Below the pieces are notes generated by a model. It worked only from the letters and a program-made list of their open reading frames with translations. It was not told where the DNA came from and ran no database searches. From Acidobacteriota bacterium (GTDB lineage: Bacteria; Acidobacteriota; Blastocatellia; Pyrinomonadales; Pyrinomonadaceae), in NCBI GenBank assembly GCA_003222975.1, contig QHXN01000049.1:1-36410 (forward strand): DNA of 36,410 nucleotides. Reading direction: 5' to 3'. Below are positions 1 through 7,438 of the stretch, in pieces. The position numbers and the translations under genes are program-made. Position 1 is the stretch's first letter. Each line of letters starts with the position of its first letter.

Positions 1-402
1 GTTGTCGAACTTCTGGACGACGGGCGGCTTGACCTCCTGCGGCAGTTGGTTGATGACGCCGGAGACGCGGTCGCGCACGTCCTGCGCGGCGGTCTCAAGG
101 TTGCGGTTGAGCTTGAAGGTGGCGATGACGATGGAGACGCCCGGCGCGGAGACCGAGCGCAACTCGTCCATGCCGTCCACCGTGTTGACCGCCTCCTCGA
201 TGGGCTGCGAGACGAGCGTCTCGATCTCCTCGGACGAAGCGCCGGGCAAGCTGGTGCGAATCGTCACCGTCGGCAAATCAACCGACGGGAAGCGGTCAAC
301 GCCCAGACGGAAGTAGCTCGCCGCGCCGACGACGACCAAAGACAGAACGATCATCGCCGCGAAGACGGGACGACGGATACAAATTTCGGCGAGCTTCTGC
401 AT
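1..402 (-). CDS. RND efflux transporter permease, N-terminal part (cut by window edge)
   Basis: The ATG at 400-402 opens a frame that reaches base 1 without a stop, giving 134 residues of an AcrB/HAE1-type permease. The first residues (MQKLAEICIRRPVFAAMI) are the typical cytoplasmic N-terminus plus first membrane helix. They are followed by periplasmic porter-domain sequence with the characteristic SVDLPTVTIRT and PGASSEEIETLVSQPIEEA stretches. Family knowledge: these permeases are about 1000 residues, form inner-membrane trimers and export drugs, dyes or lipids by proton exchange through an adaptor and an outer-membrane channel. The adaptor gene lies immediately upstream on the same strand (stop at 498), so the two probably form one operon. 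A heptamer-repeat hairpin occupies the gap and may uncouple their expression. The substrate cannot be inferred. Confidence 0.93.
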   Translation of the reverse strand, partial: MQKLAEICIRRPVFAAMIVLSLVVVGAASYFRLGVDRFPSVDLPTVTIRTSLPGASSEEIETLVSQPIEEAVNTVDGMDELRSVSAPGVSIVIATFKLNRNLETAAQDVRDRVSGVINQLPQEVKPPVVQKFDN

Positions 403-410
403 TTCTTCAA

Positions 411-498
411 TTCAAAGTTCCAGGTTCAAAGTTCAAAGTTTGTGATGCTCGTCAACTCAAGGTCTTAAGCCATGCTACAACTTTGAACCTGGAACTTT
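411..498. repeat. Heptamer-repeat hairpin no. 1 (TTCAAAG type)
   Basis: Four tandem 7-nt units run TTCAAAG, TTCCAGG, TTCAAAG, TTCAAAG (411-438), followed by a degraded fifth. Bases 414-433 are perfectly complementary to 479-498 (20-bp stem, 45-nt loop). The right arm ends at the stop codon of the adaptor gene (498-500, read on minus). It sits inside the presumed adaptor-permease operon, so it is more likely an attenuator or processing site than an absolute terminator. It shares its architecture with the elements near 3931, 9365, 14377 and 26281. Confidence 0.85.
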
Positions 499-1748
499 TA
501 TTCGACGACGTTGACCGCTTGCCCCGACTGAAGGTTGCCGGGGTCAACGACGACAGGCTCGCCGACGCCCACGCCGGAGAGGACTTCCGTCCAGGTGTCG
601 GCGCGTCGGCCCGTGGTGACGGGCTTCTCTCTGGCCTTGCCGTCCTCGACCGTGATGACCTTCTCGATGCCTGCGAAGGTGACGACGGCGCTCGCGGGCA
701 CGGTGACCGCCGTGTCGCCGCTGTTGGTGACGATCTCGGCGTGGGCGAAGCCGCCGGGGCGCAGAGAGCCGGGATTGGCGATCTCGGCCTCGACGACGAG
801 CACGCGGTTCTGCTGGTTGATGGTCGGACTCAGGCGCACGATGCGGCCCGCGTAGAGCCTTGCGTCGCCCTCGACGGTGACGCGCACGGGCTGACCCGCG
901 CGGACGCTCGCCGCCTCGCGCTCTGGAACCTCGCCGCGGAAGCGAAGGGGGTTGACGCGAACGACCGTCACAACGGGCGCGCCCGCAGCGAGGTATTCGC
1001 CGACGCTCGCACGCTTCTCCTGCACTATGCCGTCGAAGGGCGCGACGACGGTCGTGTCGGCGAGCGCCTGACGAGCGATGGCTAGCTCGCTCCGCCGCTG
1101 CGCGAGTAGCCCCTGGCGGTTGCGTATCTCTTCGAGCGCGTCCTGGTATTTGCTCTCGGCGACCTTGAAGTTTGCGTCCGCCGTGTCGAACTCGGCGCGC
1201 GGGACGACGCCCTGCTCGACGAGCGCGACGACGCGCTTGCGGTTCTCGCGCTCTTGTTCAAGGACTGCCCGCGCCTGCCTGACCGTGCCGGTCTTTTCGG
1301 GGTCAACGCGGCTGTCGTCGTCGCCTTCAGGCGTGAGACCGAGGCGCACGCGCGCCTGTTGCAGCGCGGCGTCGGTCTGCTCGACGCGCAGCTTGTAGTC
1401 CTGCTGCTCGACCTGCGCGACCGTCTGCCCGCGCCGGACGACGCTCCCCAAGTCAACCGTGATCGTGCCCAGGCGACCGGGCACTTTCACGCTCAGCGTC
1501 GCCTGATCCTGCGCGGCGAGCGTGCCGGTGACGGCGACGCTCGCGCCGACGGGAATCTCGGCGACGCGCGCCACTTTCACCTGCCGCGCCGCGCCGCCGT
1601 CGCCCGCGAGTCTCTGCTGCCCGGAAGCCGGGTAGTCGCTCTTGCACGCGGCAGCGGAGAAGATGAGTGACGCGACGCACGCGGCGACGAGTGCGCGGGT
1701 GCGCGAAGAAACGTTCGACTTATTGAAGGCGTTCAGGGGAAACATCAT
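498..1748 (-). CDS. RND efflux periplasmic adaptor (membrane fusion) lipoprotein
   Basis: 416 residues, the usual length for an HlyD/AcrA-type adaptor. A hydrophobic N-terminus ends in a lipobox-like SAAAC, so Cys35 is the likely lipidated residue anchoring it to the inner membrane. Then come a beta-barrel/lipoyl half (around GRLGTITVDLGSVVRRGQTV), a long alpha-helical hairpin rich in Q, R and E (about 120-225), the second lipoyl half (TTVVAPFDGIVQEKRASVGEYL) and the membrane-proximal domain. Family role: it joins the RND permease to an outer-membrane channel in a tripartite pump. The permease gene follows on the same strand. ATG at 1748 or 1745 is the only reasonable start before the signal sequence, although no good ribosome site precedes it. 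No outer-membrane channel gene is visible in the window. Confidence 0.93.
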   Translation of the reverse strand: MMFPLNAFNKSNVSSRTRALVAACVASLIFSAAACKSDYPASGQQRLAGDGGAARQVKVARVAEIPVGASVAVTGTLAAQDQATLSVKVPGRLGTITVDLGSVVRRGQTVAQVEQQDYKLRVEQTDAALQQARVRLGLTPEGDDDSRVDPEKTGTVRQARAVLEQERENRKRVVALVEQGVVPRAEFDTADANFKVAESKYQDALEEIRNRQGLLAQRRSELAIARQALADTTVVAPFDGIVQEKRASVGEYLAAGAPVVTVVRVNPLRFRGEVPEREAASVRAGQPVRVTVEGDARLYAGRIVRLSPTINQQNRVLVVEAEIANPGSLRPGGFAHAEIVTNSGDTAVTVPASAVVTFAGIEKVITVEDGKAREKPVTTGRRADTWTEVLSGVGVGEPVVVDPGNLQSGQAVNVVE

Positions 1749-1853
1749 CGGAAAAAGCCCGCGACGAATGAAGGCGGAGAGTTTATCACGTCGGCGGCGA
1801 AATACTGAACGGCGGGCCTTGGTCGTCGGCAGACGGAGGAAAAGGGTTTGTAA

Positions 1854-1886
1854 AAAGAAGCGCGGACATCTTGCCCGCGCTTCTTT
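1854..1886 (-). terminator. Rho-independent terminator of the S9 peptidase gene
   Basis: A 12-bp perfect stem (AAAGAAGCGCGG at 1854-1865 with CCGCGCTTCTTT at 1875-1886) has a 9-nt loop. Read on the minus strand it lies 25 nt after the peptidase stop and runs into a U-rich tract (CTTTTT). This is the textbook intrinsic-terminator layout. Confidence 0.85.
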
Positions 1887-1911
1887 AACGCCCTCCTCAG
1901 AGTTGTTACCG

Positions 1912-3864
1912 TCACTTCAAAAGGTACTCGCGCACGAACATCACGGTGGCGTAGAACTGGAAGTCCTGGTTCTTCTTCTTGGCGAAGCCGTGCCCCTCGT
2001 CCTTCGCCATCAAGTACCAGACGGGCGAGCCGTTCTTGCGCACAGTCCTCGCCATCTGCTCGGCCTCGTTCAGAGGCACGCGCGGGTCGTTGCCGCCCGC
2101 GACGATGAAGATGGGCCTGGTGATGTTCTGCGCGTGGTTGAGCGGCGCGGTTCTTTCCATGAAGGCGCGCATCGCGGGGTCGCGCTCGTCGCCGTACTCC
2201 ACGCGGCGCAGGTCTCGCCTGTAAGCCTCGGTGCGTTCGAGGAACGAGACGAGGTTCGAGATGCCGACGACGGGGAGCGTGGCGCGTAGGCGGTCGTTGT
2301 AGAGCGTGGCGACGGCGTAGGTCATGTGGCCGCCGTAACTGCCGCCCGTGACCATGACGCGGCTTGCGTCGAGGTTCGGTTGTGTCTTGATCCAGTCGAG
2401 GAGTGAGCCGATGTCCTTGTACGAGTCCTCGCGCTTCATGCCGTTGTCGAGCGAGAGGAAGGTCTTGCCGTAGCCGGTCGAGCCGCGGACGTTCGGGTAG
2501 ATGATTGCCGCGCCCAGTTCGTTGAGGAAGTAGTTGCTGCGGCCCAAGAAGGTCGGGCGCGATTGGCCTTCGGGGCCGCCGTGGATGTTGATGATGACAG
2601 GGCGCGGGCCTGTGAACTTTCCCGCGGGCGGCGTGTAGAGAAAGCCGCTGATCGTTTTACCGTCGAAGGAGGGCCAGCGGACGAGCTGCGCCTCGGAGAA
2701 GTTGTCCGTGTTAAGGCCGCCCGTCTCGCTCTGCGTCCAGCGCTCGACGAGTCCCGTCCGCGTGTCGAGCGAGTAGGCGTCGGCGGTCGAGCGCGCGGTC
2801 GTCATGTTGAAGCCGAGGTCGCGCCCGTTCTGGTGCCACTGGAGGCCGCTGATGATGCCGACGGGCAGGTTCGGCCCGGTCTTCTCCTTACGCGTCCGTG
2901 TGTCCATCAGGTGGAGGCGACCGATGCCGTCCTCGTTGGTGACGAAGGCGAGGGTTCTGCCGTCGGGCGAGAGGTCGAACTCGTCAACGTCCCACTTGAT
3001 GTGGTCGGTCAGGTAGTCGTGCCGGCCCGTGGCGAGGTCTATGTAGGCGAGGCGGTGGAACTCCGAGCCTTTGTCGGTCGTCGCGTAGATGCCTCGTCCG
3101 TCCTTCGCGAACTTGGCCCCGGAGTAGTCCACCTTCTCGGCCCCGCCCTTGGGCGTGACGAGCTTCTTCTCGCCGGTCGCGGAGTCGGCCAGCCAGATGT
3201 AGGCCTCGTTGGCCGAGATGTTTTCCAGCACGAGGAGCTGCCTGTCGTCGGGCGACCAGTCGAGCGCGATCCAGCCACCGCCTTCGAGCTGCATGAGCGG
3301 GCGGTCACTCTTCGGGTCGGAGGGGTTGACCGTGTAGAGGTCAACGTCCTTGCCGTTGCGCCGCGTCGAGCCATAGACGATGCGCGCGCCGTCGTGCGAC
3401 CAGAGCGGGTCTGTGTTGCGCGACTTGCCGTCGGTCAAAAGCGTCACGTCGCCTGTAGCCATGTCGTAGCGGTAGAGCTGGAAGAACTCGTTGCCGCCCA
3501 CGTCCTTGCTGAAGACGAACTGGTCGCCGGTCTTCGGGCGGAAGGCGGCACCGGAGACGCGGTCTGGGAAGAAGGTGAGCTGCGTGCGCGCACCATTCGG
3601 CATCTTCACGAGATGAATCTGCGGCGTGTCGCCGAAGCGCGTGCCGATGAGCATCTCGCGGCGCGCGGGATGCCAGCTCGCGAGCGAAGCCGTGCGGAAC
3701 TCCGTGTAGCGGCGCACCTCCTCGGCGAGCGAGGCCGGGACGGGCGGCACGCCCTCGACGACGAGGTTGTCGCCGGGCGCGACGACAGGCCCGCCGCCGC
3801 TCTGTGCCAGCGCTGTCGAGACGAGCAGAAGGGCGACGGCAATAACTCGCATCGTTTTCTTCAT
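1912..3864 (-). CDS. Secreted S9-family prolyl oligopeptidase-like serine peptidase
   Basis: 650 residues. The N-terminus (MKKTMRVIAVALLLVSTALAQ) is a signal peptide, so the enzyme is exported. Residues about 50-390 form a beta-propeller with repeated TolB/PD40-type motifs (SHDGARIVYGST, SPDDRQLLVLE, SPDGRTLAFVTN). The C-terminal alpha/beta-hydrolase domain carries the expected triad: Ser509 in GGSYGG, Asp593 in GGNDPRV and His625 in DEGHGF. Family role: dipeptidyl- or acylaminoacyl-peptidase-like cleavage of oligopeptides, probably scavenging peptides in the periplasm. The start is supported by an AAGGAG ribosome site. An intrinsic terminator follows at 1854-1886, and a TATAAT box precedes it at 3917-3922, so it is likely a single-gene transcript. 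Substrate specificity cannot be read from the sequence. Confidence 0.93.
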   Translation of the reverse strand: MKKTMRVIAVALLLVSTALAQSGGGPVVAPGDNLVVEGVPPVPASLAEEVRRYTEFRTASLASWHPARREMLIGTRFGDTPQIHLVKMPNGARTQLTFFPDRVSGAAFRPKTGDQFVFSKDVGGNEFFQLYRYDMATGDVTLLTDGKSRNTDPLWSHDGARIVYGSTRRNGKDVDLYTVNPSDPKSDRPLMQLEGGGWIALDWSPDDRQLLVLENISANEAYIWLADSATGEKKLVTPKGGAEKVDYSGAKFAKDGRGIYATTDKGSEFHRLAYIDLATGRHDYLTDHIKWDVDEFDLSPDGRTLAFVTNEDGIGRLHLMDTRTRKEKTGPNLPVGIISGLQWHQNGRDLGFNMTTARSTADAYSLDTRTGLVERWTQSETGGLNTDNFSEAQLVRWPSFDGKTISGFLYTPPAGKFTGPRPVIINIHGGPEGQSRPTFLGRSNYFLNELGAAIIYPNVRGSTGYGKTFLSLDNGMKREDSYKDIGSLLDWIKTQPNLDASRVMVTGGSYGGHMTYAVATLYNDRLRATLPVVGISNLVSFLERTEAYRRDLRRVEYGDERDPAMRAFMERTAPLNHAQNITRPIFIVAGGNDPRVPLNEAEQMARTVRKNGSPVWYLMAKDEGHGFAKKKNQDFQFYATVMFVREYLLK

Positions 3865-3916
3865 CGGGCAGACTCCTTATTCGGTCGGAGACGATGGAAA
3901 GAATGTCGGATGCAGG

Positions 3917-3945
3917 ATTATAGCAAAAAGCCGTGAACCGTAAAC
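3917..3945 (-). promoter_or_regulatory. Candidate promoter of the S9 peptidase gene
   Basis: Read on minus, a perfect TATAAT (3917-3922) lies 53 nt upstream of the ATG. Sixteen bases further upstream is TTTACG (3939-3944), a weak -35 match (TT.A). That -35-like hexamer is part of the heptamer repeat element 3931-4008, so the element may supply both the terminator of the gene before it and the -35 of the gene after it. Confidence 0.45.
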
Positions 3946-4008
3946 CGTGAACCGTGACGAGTCAGAAACGTTTTCCTCTCATCACGGTTTACGGTTCACG
4001 GTTCACGG
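3931..4008. repeat. Heptamer-repeat hairpin no. 2 (CCGTRAA type)
   Basis: Four tandem heptamers CCGTGAA, CCGTAAA, CCGTGAA, CCGTGAC (3931-3958) face the reverse-complement series TTTACGG, TTCACGG, TTCACGG (to 4008). The 27-nt arms pair with two mismatches. The element begins 5 nt after the stop (4014) of the large barrel gene. Read on minus, the stem is followed directly by CTTTTTG, so it can work as an intrinsic terminator. It uses the same unit family as the element at 14377-14458. Confidence 0.88.
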
Positions 4009-4013
4009 TCTTT

Positions 4014-7000
4014 TCATTTTCCGAAGCTGCGGCGGATGAGGTACGACATCTTGATGAAGAAGAGGCGACCGTTGCGTCGGAAGCCCGGCTCGATCTGGCC
4101 GGAGAAGGGGTTGACGCCGTTGCGGTTCATGTCGTCGTTGTAGCCGACGTAGAAGCTCGTCCCCGGATTCGGCGTCCAGCCGAGGAGGAGTTGCGCGCGG
4201 ACGTTCGCGCCGAGCGTCGTGTAGTCGGCGCGGGCGCGCGCGAACCAGAAGCGCGTGAACTGGTAGGTGGCGTGCAGGGAGAAGATGTTGTCGTCGAAGT
4301 GCGTGAGGCCCGTGTCGTCGCGCGTCAGGCGATCCTTGTTGTAGTTGAGCGTGATGTTGAGCGGGTTTGTAGGCTTGTAGGTTAAATCAACCTCGGCCCT
4401 CCACTCGCGGCCCGGGCCGGGGTCGAGCGGCGCGCCCTGCCCGAACTCAAGTGCCGCGGGGCTGACGCGCGGGAAGCGCGGGTTGCCGGTGTCGAAGTCG
4501 AAGTCGAGCGAGCCGTGCGCCCAGTCGGTGAAGACGGAGACGCTGTACTTCTTCGAGGGCGTCGTATTGACGAAGAAGTACCAGCCCCAGTTCGGCGCGG
4601 AGCGTTCGGGGTCTGCGCCGAAGAAGGTGCACGGCGAGAGCTGCGCGCGCACCGAGGGGTCGAGCGCGGGGTCGTTCGTGAAGGTGAGGCACGCCGGGGC
4701 TGTGAGGCCGCGCAGGGCGGCTTTCGCCGCGTTCAGGCGCACGAAGCCCCCGCGCGAGGTACCGAAGTCCGACTCGAAGACGCGCTCGTAGCCCCGGTCG
4801 TAGCCGACGCCGATGTTGCTCTGCTTGTGCATGTTCACTTGGAACTGCGTCTCGTTGTTCAGGTGCTGGCTGTGCCCGGCCCAGTCGAAGTTCCCGTCCG
4901 TGTCGTTGTAGATGCGGAAGCTGACGATGCGCGCCTTCGGCTTGTCGGTCGAGTTGTAGCGGACGAAGAGGTTCTGGTTGTTCGTGTTGAAGCGGCGGTT
5001 GAAGCCCACGTCGGCGCGGAAGAATTGCGAGCGGCCCACGCCCGCGTACTCGTAGCCCCAGTTGCGCCCGCTCATGTTGAGGTCGTAGGCGTAGGCCACG
5101 CCGTTCTTCTTGCGGTCGCCGGTCGTGCCCTCATCGGCGAAGAAGAAAGGCTCGTGCGTGACGCTGCCGAGCACCTGCGCGGTGAAGACGGTCGTCTTGT
5201 TGAGGCGGTAGCGCGTGTCGAAACCCGCGATGTCGTTGTAGTGGTCAACGAAGTTGTAGGTCGTGGCGAGGAAACCGATGCTGTTCTCCTTGCCGAAGTC
5301 GTGCTTGAGGCGGACGACGCCGACCGTGGATTTCCGGTCGAGGATTTTCGCCAGCGCCTCGCGGTCGGGCGCGGGGTTGCGCGTGTCGAGGATGAAGTCG
5401 CGCTGCTCATCGGTGAGGTTGCCGGGGGCCTTGTCGGAGGCGAACATCACGCCGAAGGTGTTGCGCCCCTCCTTGCCCGTGAACTTGAAGGCGTACTTCG
5501 GGTTGACGATGGTGCGCGTGTGGACGGCGCTGATGATCGTCTCGAAAATCTCCTTGCCTTCGAGGAAGAACGGGCGCTTCTCGTCGAAGAAGATCGGGAA
5601 GCGCTGGTTCGCGGTAATAACCGTCTGATCGGCCTCGACCTGTGCGAAGTCGGGGTTGTAGGTGAAGTTGAACGTCATCGTCGGGGTGAGGTCGAACTTC
5701 GCCGTGACGCCGGGGTCGAAGCCCATCGGCTTGTTGAGGAAGCGGCCCCGGTCAACGGGCGCGCGGACGCCCGCCGCGTTAAGCCCCGCGAGCTGGCCCG
5801 CCGTGATCGTCGGCACGCGCCGCCCCTCTTCCGAGACGGTGAGGCTCGGAATGAGTTCGAGCGTGCGCTCTGTGGAGACGCCTTCGAGGCCGGTGATGTG
5901 GCCCTCCTGGCCGAGGAGGCTTGAGTTGTCGCGCGCGATGGGTTCCCACGTGCTCTGCTCGTTGTTGAAGCGCTTGATCGTGCGGAGGAAGTGCACGCCC
6001 CAGAGCTTGTCCTTGCCCGCGACGTAGCGCATGGACTTGAAAGGGATGGCGATCTCGACGGTGAAACCGTCGTTCGTCACCACGCCCTTCGAGTCCATCA
6101 CGATGTCCACGCTGAAGTCCTCGCTCACGCCCTCGGTGAACATCGCGTCGGCCTGGACGCCGAGCGGGTTGAAGATCAACTCGTAGGCGTGCCGCCCGTC
6201 GTTGAAGGTGTCGAGCCAGACGCCGACCCAGTCGTCGCCAAACACGTTGTCGCGCTTCGGGACGGTGGCGCGCACCTTGCCCGGCTCGTCGTGCGCGCGG
6301 AAGGCGATGTAGATGAACTTCGAGTCGTAGCCCATGAGCGCCTCGGTCGGCTCGGACGGCGGTTGCAGGTCGCCGGGACGCCACTGGATGAAGTCCTTGA
6401 AGACGGCTGCCTGCTTCCACACGTCGTCGTCGAGCTTGCCGTCTATGACGGGCGGCTTGTCGAAGCGCGGGACGCGAACCGGGTTCACTTTCTCCGCCGT
6501 GCGCAACGCCGCGAACCTCGCCGCGGCGTTTGCGGGCAGCGCGACCTGCGGGTTCGCGTTGCCGGCAGCCGGGGCTGAACCCGCCGGACTTGAGTTCGTC
6601 GCCGCGCCGTCGCCGGAGGCCCGGGCACTCGCGGGCGTCGAGGCCGCGGGGGTCGGCGTGGGCGTCGGCCCGCCGTCAGTCTTGCCGCTGCCCGAAGGAG
6701 GGTTGTCGGATGCGCCGCCGCTCGCCGGCTTCTGCGCGATGAAGAGGACTTCCAGGCGGTTGAAGCCCGCGCGCACGCGCGCCGCGATGTTCGGCCCCGT
6801 GGTGAATGAGATGAGCGCATCCTCGCCGCGCTGCTCGGCCTCGACGCGCGCGAGTCCCGGCAACGCGGGCATGCCGGTCTCGACGGCGGAGGCGTCTGCC
6901 TCTGGGATGAAGACGAAGAACTTCTCGCCCTCGACGAACGTCCGGTAGCCCTCGACGGGGCCGTCGGAGGTGATGCGCGCGCGCGCGCCTTCAGCCGTCT

Positions 7001-7169
7001 CGCCGACACTCACGACGACGCGCTTGAGTGTCCGCGCCGCCGCGCCGGTTCGCGTGGCGGCGGGCGCGCGGTTCGAGGCGAGCTGCTGCGCCGACGCGGC
7101 GCGCGGCAGGAGCGTCATCGTCAGGGCGAGGGCGAAAAGGGCGGCGACGTGCAGGACTTTCTTCCTCAT
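4014..7169 (-). CDS. Large exported protein: AMIN-like domain, CBM9-type domain and outer-membrane beta-barrel (DUF5916-like)
   Basis: 1051 residues with a signal peptide (cleavage probably at ASA-QQ, residues 27-28). Residues about 48-147 resemble an AMIN domain (VVVSVGETAEGARARITSDG, then alternating short strands). Residues 150-205 are a low-complexity linker of T, P, A, S and G. From about 236 to 435 is a CBM9-like domain (PVIDGKLDDDVWKQA, YIAFRAHDEP, GDDWVGVWLDTFNDGRHAYELIFNPLG). The rest is aromatic-rich alternating beta-strand sequence typical of an outer-membrane barrel (DUF5916-type), ending in RRSFGK with a penultimate-region aromatic. Family knowledge: CBM9/DUF5916 proteins are widespread in Acidobacteriota and Bacteroidota, but their substrate is not established. 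The AMIN module would bind peptidoglycan or the periplasmic face. No classical TonB box was recognised. Confidence 0.88.
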   Translation of the reverse strand: MRKKVLHVAALFALALTMTLLPRAASAQQLASNRAPAATRTGAAARTLKRVVVSVGETAEGARARITSDGPVEGYRTFVEGEKFFVFIPEADASAVETGMPALPGLARVEAEQRGEDALISFTTGPNIAARVRAGFNRLEVLFIAQKPASGGASDNPPSGSGKTDGGPTPTPTPAASTPASARASGDGAATNSSPAGSAPAAGNANPQVALPANAAARFAALRTAEKVNPVRVPRFDKPPVIDGKLDDDVWKQAAVFKDFIQWRPGDLQPPSEPTEALMGYDSKFIYIAFRAHDEPGKVRATVPKRDNVFGDDWVGVWLDTFNDGRHAYELIFNPLGVQADAMFTEGVSEDFSVDIVMDSKGVVTNDGFTVEIAIPFKSMRYVAGKDKLWGVHFLRTIKRFNNEQSTWEPIARDNSSLLGQEGHITGLEGVSTERTLELIPSLTVSEEGRRVPTITAGQLAGLNAAGVRAPVDRGRFLNKPMGFDPGVTAKFDLTPTMTFNFTYNPDFAQVEADQTVITANQRFPIFFDEKRPFFLEGKEIFETIISAVHTRTIVNPKYAFKFTGKEGRNTFGVMFASDKAPGNLTDEQRDFILDTRNPAPDREALAKILDRKSTVGVVRLKHDFGKENSIGFLATTYNFVDHYNDIAGFDTRYRLNKTTVFTAQVLGSVTHEPFFFADEGTTGDRKKNGVAYAYDLNMSGRNWGYEYAGVGRSQFFRADVGFNRRFNTNNQNLFVRYNSTDKPKARIVSFRIYNDTDGNFDWAGHSQHLNNETQFQVNMHKQSNIGVGYDRGYERVFESDFGTSRGGFVRLNAAKAALRGLTAPACLTFTNDPALDPSVRAQLSPCTFFGADPERSAPNWGWYFFVNTTPSKKYSVSVFTDWAHGSLDFDFDTGNPRFPRVSPAALEFGQGAPLDPGPGREWRAEVDLTYKPTNPLNITLNYNKDRLTRDDTGLTHFDDNIFSLHATYQFTRFWFARARADYTTLGANVRAQLLLGWTPNPGTSFYVGYNDDMNRNGVNPFSGQIEPGFRRNGRLFFIKMSYLIRRSFGK

Positions 7170-7438
7170 GATCGTTCTAACGATTGACTCCCGCCTGGGG
7201 CGTCCAACGAGTTGGATTTTGTCTGTTAGTTCGGACGAATGTTGCCAGCGTCAGTGCACGTGTGCGCGTACCGTCGCTTCTTGCAGCGCCCGGTTAGACG
7301 AGCATTCGAGGCCGAAGGTTTCAACTGATTCCGCGCCGCCGATCTCTTTTTACAGACGCTTTACAACAGACGATTTTACGAATCCGTAACCGACTCACTG
7401 CCTCTCTCCGAATAAAGACGATTCGAGAGCGCGCGCCG
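7170..7438. other. Intergenic region upstream of the barrel gene
   Basis: 269 bp between two minus-strand genes. The right-hand part is A/T-rich and should hold the promoter of the barrel gene. I see no convincing -35/-10 pair, hairpin or small gene, and no strong ribosome site before the ATG at 7169. Confidence 0.4.

Noticed and set aside
411..498. Heptamer elements as CRISPR arrays
   Set aside because: Units are 7 nt with no spacers, and each array faces its reverse complement; no cas genes.
2563..3936. Long plus-strand frames antisense to the S9 peptidase, barrel, DUF4097, kinase and GGDEF-EAL genes
   Set aside because: Arginine-, valine- and alanine-rich shadows of high-GC genes, without ribosome sites or domains.
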